From Anaerolineales bacterium (GTDB lineage: Bacteria; Chloroflexota; Anaerolineae; B4-G1; DUEL01), in the NCBI GenBank assembly GCA_015662065.1, contig DQUX01000175.1, positions 1-8,209 on the forward strand: a DNA stretch of 8,209 nt. Direction: 5' to 3'. The notes beneath the pieces are model-generated. The model ran no database searches, was not told where the DNA came from, and saw nothing but the letters and a program-made list of their open reading frames with translations. Each line of letters opens with the position of its first letter. The first letter of the stretch is position 1. The position numbers were made by a program, and so were the translations under genes. Positions 5,165-8,209 of the stretch are shown piece after piece.

Positions 5165-7132
5165 TTCTCCCCTGCATACGCGCAGGGGGTCGACGGGCTG
5201 CACGGGCCGGGGGGGGAAGTGCTCCACAAACAGGTGGTGGAGGAGCTGGGTGGAGAGCACGCCCACTAGGGCTATATCCTCCCCCTCGCTGACCCGCGCC
5301 CCTGCCCGGCACTTCTTCACCAACCGATTGACCGCCTGTGGGTTGAAGTAGCCGGCCGCGCGGAGCGCCCCCGGTGAAAGCAGCGCCTCCACATAGTCCA
5401 GCGGCCGGGCGAAGAAGGCGGGGTGGATGGGGGCGCGGTAGGGCTGCTTGCGCCGCCGCCAGATCTCGGCGGGCAGGAGCTCCCGGGCGCTTTTCCTGAG
5501 GAGATACTTCTCCTGCAGCCCCCGGATCTTGAGGTGGGGCGGGAGACGGCCGCAGAACGCCACCACCCGGTGATCCAGAAACGGGAACCGTCCCTCCACC
5601 GAGTTGGCCGCCATCATCCGGTCCCCCTGGGAGGAGAGGAGGTAGGGGGACATGAAGGTGGCGACCTCGATGTATTGGGCCTGGGCCAGGGGACTCCACC
5701 GAGGGAGCATCCCGTCCAGCGTGGCCAGGAACTCCTGCACCGGGTCATACCCCCCTACGGTCGCTCGCAGGGCCGGGGAGAAGAGCCGTTGCAGGCGGGT
5801 GGTGTTGCGCCAGCGGATGTGGTGGGAGTAACCCGCCCGATCCACGGCCGTCAGCCCCGGACGAAAGAAAGCGGCCAGATAGGCGTCGCCGCTCCGGGAG
5901 AGATCGGCCACGTAGGGGTAGAGTCGGCGCAGCAGTAAGGGACGCCAGGGGGAATCCGGTTGACGGGCCCAGAAGCGGCGGACCTTGTCCTCCTTGTAGA
6001 GGTTGTAGCCGCCCAGGAACTCGTCGGCCCCCTCGCCGGTCAGCACCACCTTGGTGTGGTTCTCCCGCACCAGCCGGGAGAGGAGGTACATCGGGGCGGG
6101 GGAGGTGCGCAGGAGGGGGGCCTCGGCGTGCCAGACCACGTCTGGAAAGACCCGGCCGATGTCACCGTTGGTGCAGCACGTTCGGCGGTGGTCGGTGGAC
6201 AGGAAGGCAGTGGCTGTCTCCTGGTGGGGCCGTTCGTCGAAGGCGGGGTCCTCGAAGGCGATGGAGAAGGTGCAGAGGGTGTCGGGGATGTGCTGCCGGA
6301 CGAGGGCGGCGATGAGGGTGGAATCTAACCCCCCGCTGAGGTAACTGGCCACCGGGACATCGGCCCGCAGCCGCAGCCGCGTCGCGTCGGAGAGCAGGTC
6401 CCGCAACTGCTCCGCCGCTTCCTCCTCTGGGAGGGGTTCCTCCTCCCCTGCCTCCGGGAATCTGAGGCCCCAGTAGCGGGAGAGGGTGCATCCGTCGGCC
6501 CGCGCCTGCATGTAGTGGCCGGGCGGGAGCTCCAAGATGCCCTGGAATATGGTGCGCGGAGCCAGGGGGGCCCAGAAGGTGAACGTCTGGGCCAGCCCGT
6601 GGGGGTCGATCCGGGCCTCCACCCGGGGGTCCAGCAGCAGCGCTTTGACCTCCGAGCCGAAGAGGAGCCCCTGGGGGAGGAGGGTGTAGAACAGAGGACG
6701 GATGCCCAGCCGGTCCCGGGCTAGGAACAGCTCCTCCTTGCGGCTGTCCCAGATGGCGATGGCGAACTGGCCGTTCAGCCGGTGGAGGCACTCCGGCCCC
6801 AGGTCCTCGTAGAGGTGGAGGATCACCTCGGTGTCGGAGCGGGTCCGGAACCGATGGCCGGCCCGCTCCAGTTCGGCGCGCAGTTCTGGGTGGTTGTAGA
6901 CCTCGCCGTTGAAGACGATCCAAAGGGACTCGTCCTCGTTGGGGATGGGTTGCTGGCCGGTGCTCAGGTCCACGATGCTGAGGCGGGCGCAGCCGATCCC
7001 AGCTTGGCCATCCACGTAGAGGCCGAATTCGTCGGGGCCCCGGTGGCGGATGATCCCCAGCATCCGGCGCAGGAGGCCGACGTCGGGGGGATGCTGTCCT
7101 GACCAGTCCAGGACGCCGATGATGCCGCACAT
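5159..7132 (-). CDS. asnB: Asparagine synthase-type glutamine amidotransferase (glutamine-hydrolysing), AsnB family
   Basis: This 657-aa two-domain enzyme starts at MCGIIGV, where Cys2 becomes the N-terminal nucleophile after Met removal. The glutaminase domain (about 1-210) shows RHRGPD (29-34), LSIVDLSTGQQP (51-62), NGEVYN (75-80), RSDTEV (98-103) and the LARDRLGIRPLFY segment (138-149). The synthetase domain has the ATP pyrophosphatase loop SGGLDST (266-272) and GEGADE (366-371). Ammonia released from glutamine would tunnel to an adenylated carboxylate, giving asparagine or another amide. It is about 100 residues longer than the E. coli enzyme, as in the subgroup linked to exopolysaccharide/exosortase and natural-product loci. 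It follows an AMP ligase gene by 7 nt, which suggests a biosynthetic amidation step rather than housekeeping asparagine supply; this is inference. Its ribosome site GAGG (7146-7143) overlaps the end of the ligase gene. The stop lies in an inverted repeat. Confidence 0.95.
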   Translation of the reverse strand: MCGIIGVLDWSGQHPPDVGLLRRMLGIIRHRGPDEFGLYVDGQAGIGCARLSIVDLSTGQQPIPNEDESLWIVFNGEVYNHPELRAELERAGHRFRTRSDTEVILHLYEDLGPECLHRLNGQFAIAIWDSRKEELFLARDRLGIRPLFYTLLPQGLLFGSEVKALLLDPRVEARIDPHGLAQTFTFWAPLAPRTIFQGILELPPGHYMQARADGCTLSRYWGLRFPEAGEEEPLPEEEAAEQLRDLLSDATRLRLRADVPVASYLSGGLDSTLIAALVRQHIPDTLCTFSIAFEDPAFDERPHQETATAFLSTDHRRTCCTNGDIGRVFPDVVWHAEAPLLRTSPAPMYLLSRLVRENHTKVVLTGEGADEFLGGYNLYKEDKVRRFWARQPDSPWRPLLLRRLYPYVADLSRSGDAYLAAFFRPGLTAVDRAGYSHHIRWRNTTRLQRLFSPALRATVGGYDPVQEFLATLDGMLPRWSPLAQAQYIEVATFMSPYLLSSQGDRMMAANSVEGRFPFLDHRVVAFCGRLPPHLKIRGLQEKYLLRKSARELLPAEIWRRRKQPYRAPIHPAFFARPLDYVEALLSPGALRAAGYFNPQAVNRLVKKCRAGARVSEGEDIALVGVLSTQLLHHLFVEHFPPRPVQPVDPLRVCRGER

Positions 7133-7139
7133 CCGCAGG

Positions 7140-7146
7140 CTACCTC
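7140..7146 (-). promoter_or_regulatory. Ribosome binding site of asnB overlapping the ligase stop codon
   Basis: Read on the minus strand, GAGG (7146-7143) is followed directly by the ligase stop TAG (7142-7140), then 7 bases to the asnB ATG (7132-7130). A ribosome finishing the ligase would cover this site, so coupled translation is likely. Confidence 0.6.
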
Positions 7147-8209
7147 AGGGCCGACTTCTGGATCTTGCCCGATGGCGACTTGGGCAGGGAGGGGCGGAAC
7201 TCCACGTAGCGGGGGAGCATGAAGTCCTCCAGGTGCTGGCGGCAGTGGCGGAGCACGTCCTGCTCGGTGAGTTGGTGGCCGTCGCTGCAGACGATGAAGG
7301 CCTTGATGGCCTGGCCCAGTAGCTCGTCGGGCACGCCGATCACCGCCGCCTCCGCCACGCCCGGCAGCCGGTAGAGGACGCTCTCCACCTCCTTGGGGGC
7401 GACCTTCTCGCCGCGGCTCTTGATGATGTCATCTTTACGAGCGACGAAATAGAGGAACCCCTCCTCGTCCATTCGGAACAGGTCGCCAGTGTAGAGAAGC
7501 CGCTCGGCGGGATACCGCCCGGGCCGGTATCGCTTGGCGGTCTCCTCAGGATCCCCCCAGTAGCCTTGCATCACGTGGGAGCCCCGCACCACCAGCTCCC
7601 CCACCTCCCCCGGCCCCAGCCAGTTGCCGGCCTCGTCCTCGATCCAGACCTCGGTGCCGGGGATGGGGATCCCCACCGAGCCGGGCCGGCGGTCCAGCTC
7701 CTCCGGCGGCAGGTAGAGGGTCCGTTTGCACTCGGTGAGGCCGTACATCGAGTAGAGGCGGGCCTGGGGGAAGGCCTCCCGGAGGCGCTGGATGTGCTCC
7801 ACCGGCAGCGCGGCGGCGGTGTTGGTCAGATAGCGGAGGGAGGAGAGGTCGAACCGGGATAGGTCCATCTGAAGCAACATAGCGAAGATGGTTGGCACGC
7901 CGGGGAGCCCGGTCACCCGCTCCTCCTCGATCCGCCGCAGCACCGCCGCCGGGTAGGCGAAGGACTGCTCCAGGACCAGGGTGCCGCCGAAATTGAAGGC
8001 CATCAGGAGCTGGTAGAGGCCGTAGTCGAAGGAGAGAGGGAGGACGTTGATGACGATGTCATCCGGTCTGTTCTCTAGGTATTGGATGATGGAGGAGGCG
8101 GCGAAGGCCATATTGGCATGGGTGGACATAACCCCCTTTGGCTCGCCGGTGGTGCCGGAGGTGTAGATCAGGCAGGCCAAGTCGATGTCTATGGAAGGGC
8201 AAGAGGGGC
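7140..8209 (-). CDS. AMP-forming acyl-CoA/acyl-ACP ligase, 5' truncated by window edge
   Basis: About 355 C-terminal residues of an ANL-superfamily adenylating enzyme are visible; full-length members have about 500-550, so the N-terminus is beyond 8209. The frame is open to the window edge, and a TTG at 8180-8178 is an internal Leu codon (DIDLACLIYTSG), not a start. Core motifs in order are YTSGTTGEPKGV (A3, P-loop), VLPLSFDYGL, MYGLTECKRT (A5), YTGDLFRMDEEG (A7), ARKDDIIKSRGEKVAPKEVE (A8 hinge) and KSPSGKIQKS with the catalytic Lys (A10). The FDYGL, YLPPEELDRRPGSVG and GYWGDPEETAKRYRPG stretches resemble the acyl-CoA ligase group associated with exosortase A systems and with small biosynthetic loci that include an acyl carrier protein. 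It would activate a carboxylic acid as acyl-AMP and pass it to CoA or a carrier phosphopantetheine. The substrate cannot be told from this fragment. It is co-transcribed with asnB. Confidence 0.92.
   Translation of the reverse strand, partial: PSCPSIDIDLACLIYTSGTTGEPKGVMSTHANMAFAASSIIQYLENRPDDIVINVLPLSFDYGLYQLLMAFNFGGTLVLEQSFAYPAAVLRRIEEERVTGLPGVPTIFAMLLQMDLSRFDLSSLRYLTNTAAALPVEHIQRLREAFPQARLYSMYGLTECKRTLYLPPEELDRRPGSVGIPIPGTEVWIEDEAGNWLGPGEVGELVVRGSHVMQGYWGDPEETAKRYRPGRYPAERLLYTGDLFRMDEEGFLYFVARKDDIIKSRGEKVAPKEVESVLYRLPGVAEAAVIGVPDELLGQAIKAFIVCSDGHQLTEQDVLRHCRQHLEDFMLPRYVEFRPSLPKSPSGKIQKSALR

Noticed and set aside
4533..5699. 388-aa minus-strand open frame covering the CBS gene, the gap and the end of asnB
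   Set aside because: It is out of frame with asnB, crosses the convergent gap, and is rich in Gly/Pro/Arg/Ala as expected for a shadow.
8178..8180. TTG as start of the ligase gene
   Set aside because: It lies 3 codons before the A3 core motif; the frame is open to the window edge and a true ligase needs about 150 more N-terminal residues.

Overview
The window is a GC-rich (by eye roughly two-thirds G+C), gene-dense bacterial chromosome segment. It is read as two convergent gene blocks. The style of the proteins, above all the uncharacterised 'DFEIAQDEGWYRIP' protein, together with short heptamer arrays sitting inside coding sequences, suggests a Chloroflexota (Anaerolineae-like) genome or MAG. 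That assignment rests on remembered family distribution and was not tested by any search.

The plus-strand block (1-5033) looks like one transcription unit with short gaps and good Shine-Dalgarno sites. It holds the C-terminal part of a xanthine dehydrogenase-type molybdenum hydroxylase large subunit (1-1217, 5' end outside the window), an uncharacterised 224-aa protein with a degenerate nuclease-like tail (1239-1913), a DUF2804 protein overlapping it by 8 nt (1906-2949), an SsnA-like metal-dependent amidohydrolase/deaminase (3007-4338), and a tandem CBS plus ACT domain ligand-sensing protein (4374-5033). Molybdenum hydroxylase plus SsnA-type hydrolase is a known pairing in purine or N-heterocycle catabolism, so the block is plausibly a nucleobase or heterocycle degradation operon with two genes of unknown role in it.

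The junction at 5034-5158 is short, GC-rich and full of small inverted repeats. One perfect 10-bp inverted repeat (5132-5141 / 5155-5164) reaches into the end of the opposing gene and contains its stop codon.

The minus-strand block (8209-5159) is an acyl-CoA/acyl-ACP ligase (5' end outside the window) followed 7 nt later by a glutamine-hydrolysing asparagine synthase-type amidotransferase. This pair resembles the ligase/amidotransferase pair of exosortase-A-associated and small-molecule biosynthesis loci. It suggests activation of a carboxylic acid and an amidation step, with further genes expected beyond 8209.

The most unusual signal is a matched pair of heptamer tandem arrays (consensus CNCGCAA) inside two unrelated genes of the operon, at 324-351 and 3543-3577. 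They encode nearly the same peptide (R-N-T/S-Q-H/L-A) in variable loops. A second signal is a REP-like motif GGTAGGAGC that supplies the stop codons of two genes.
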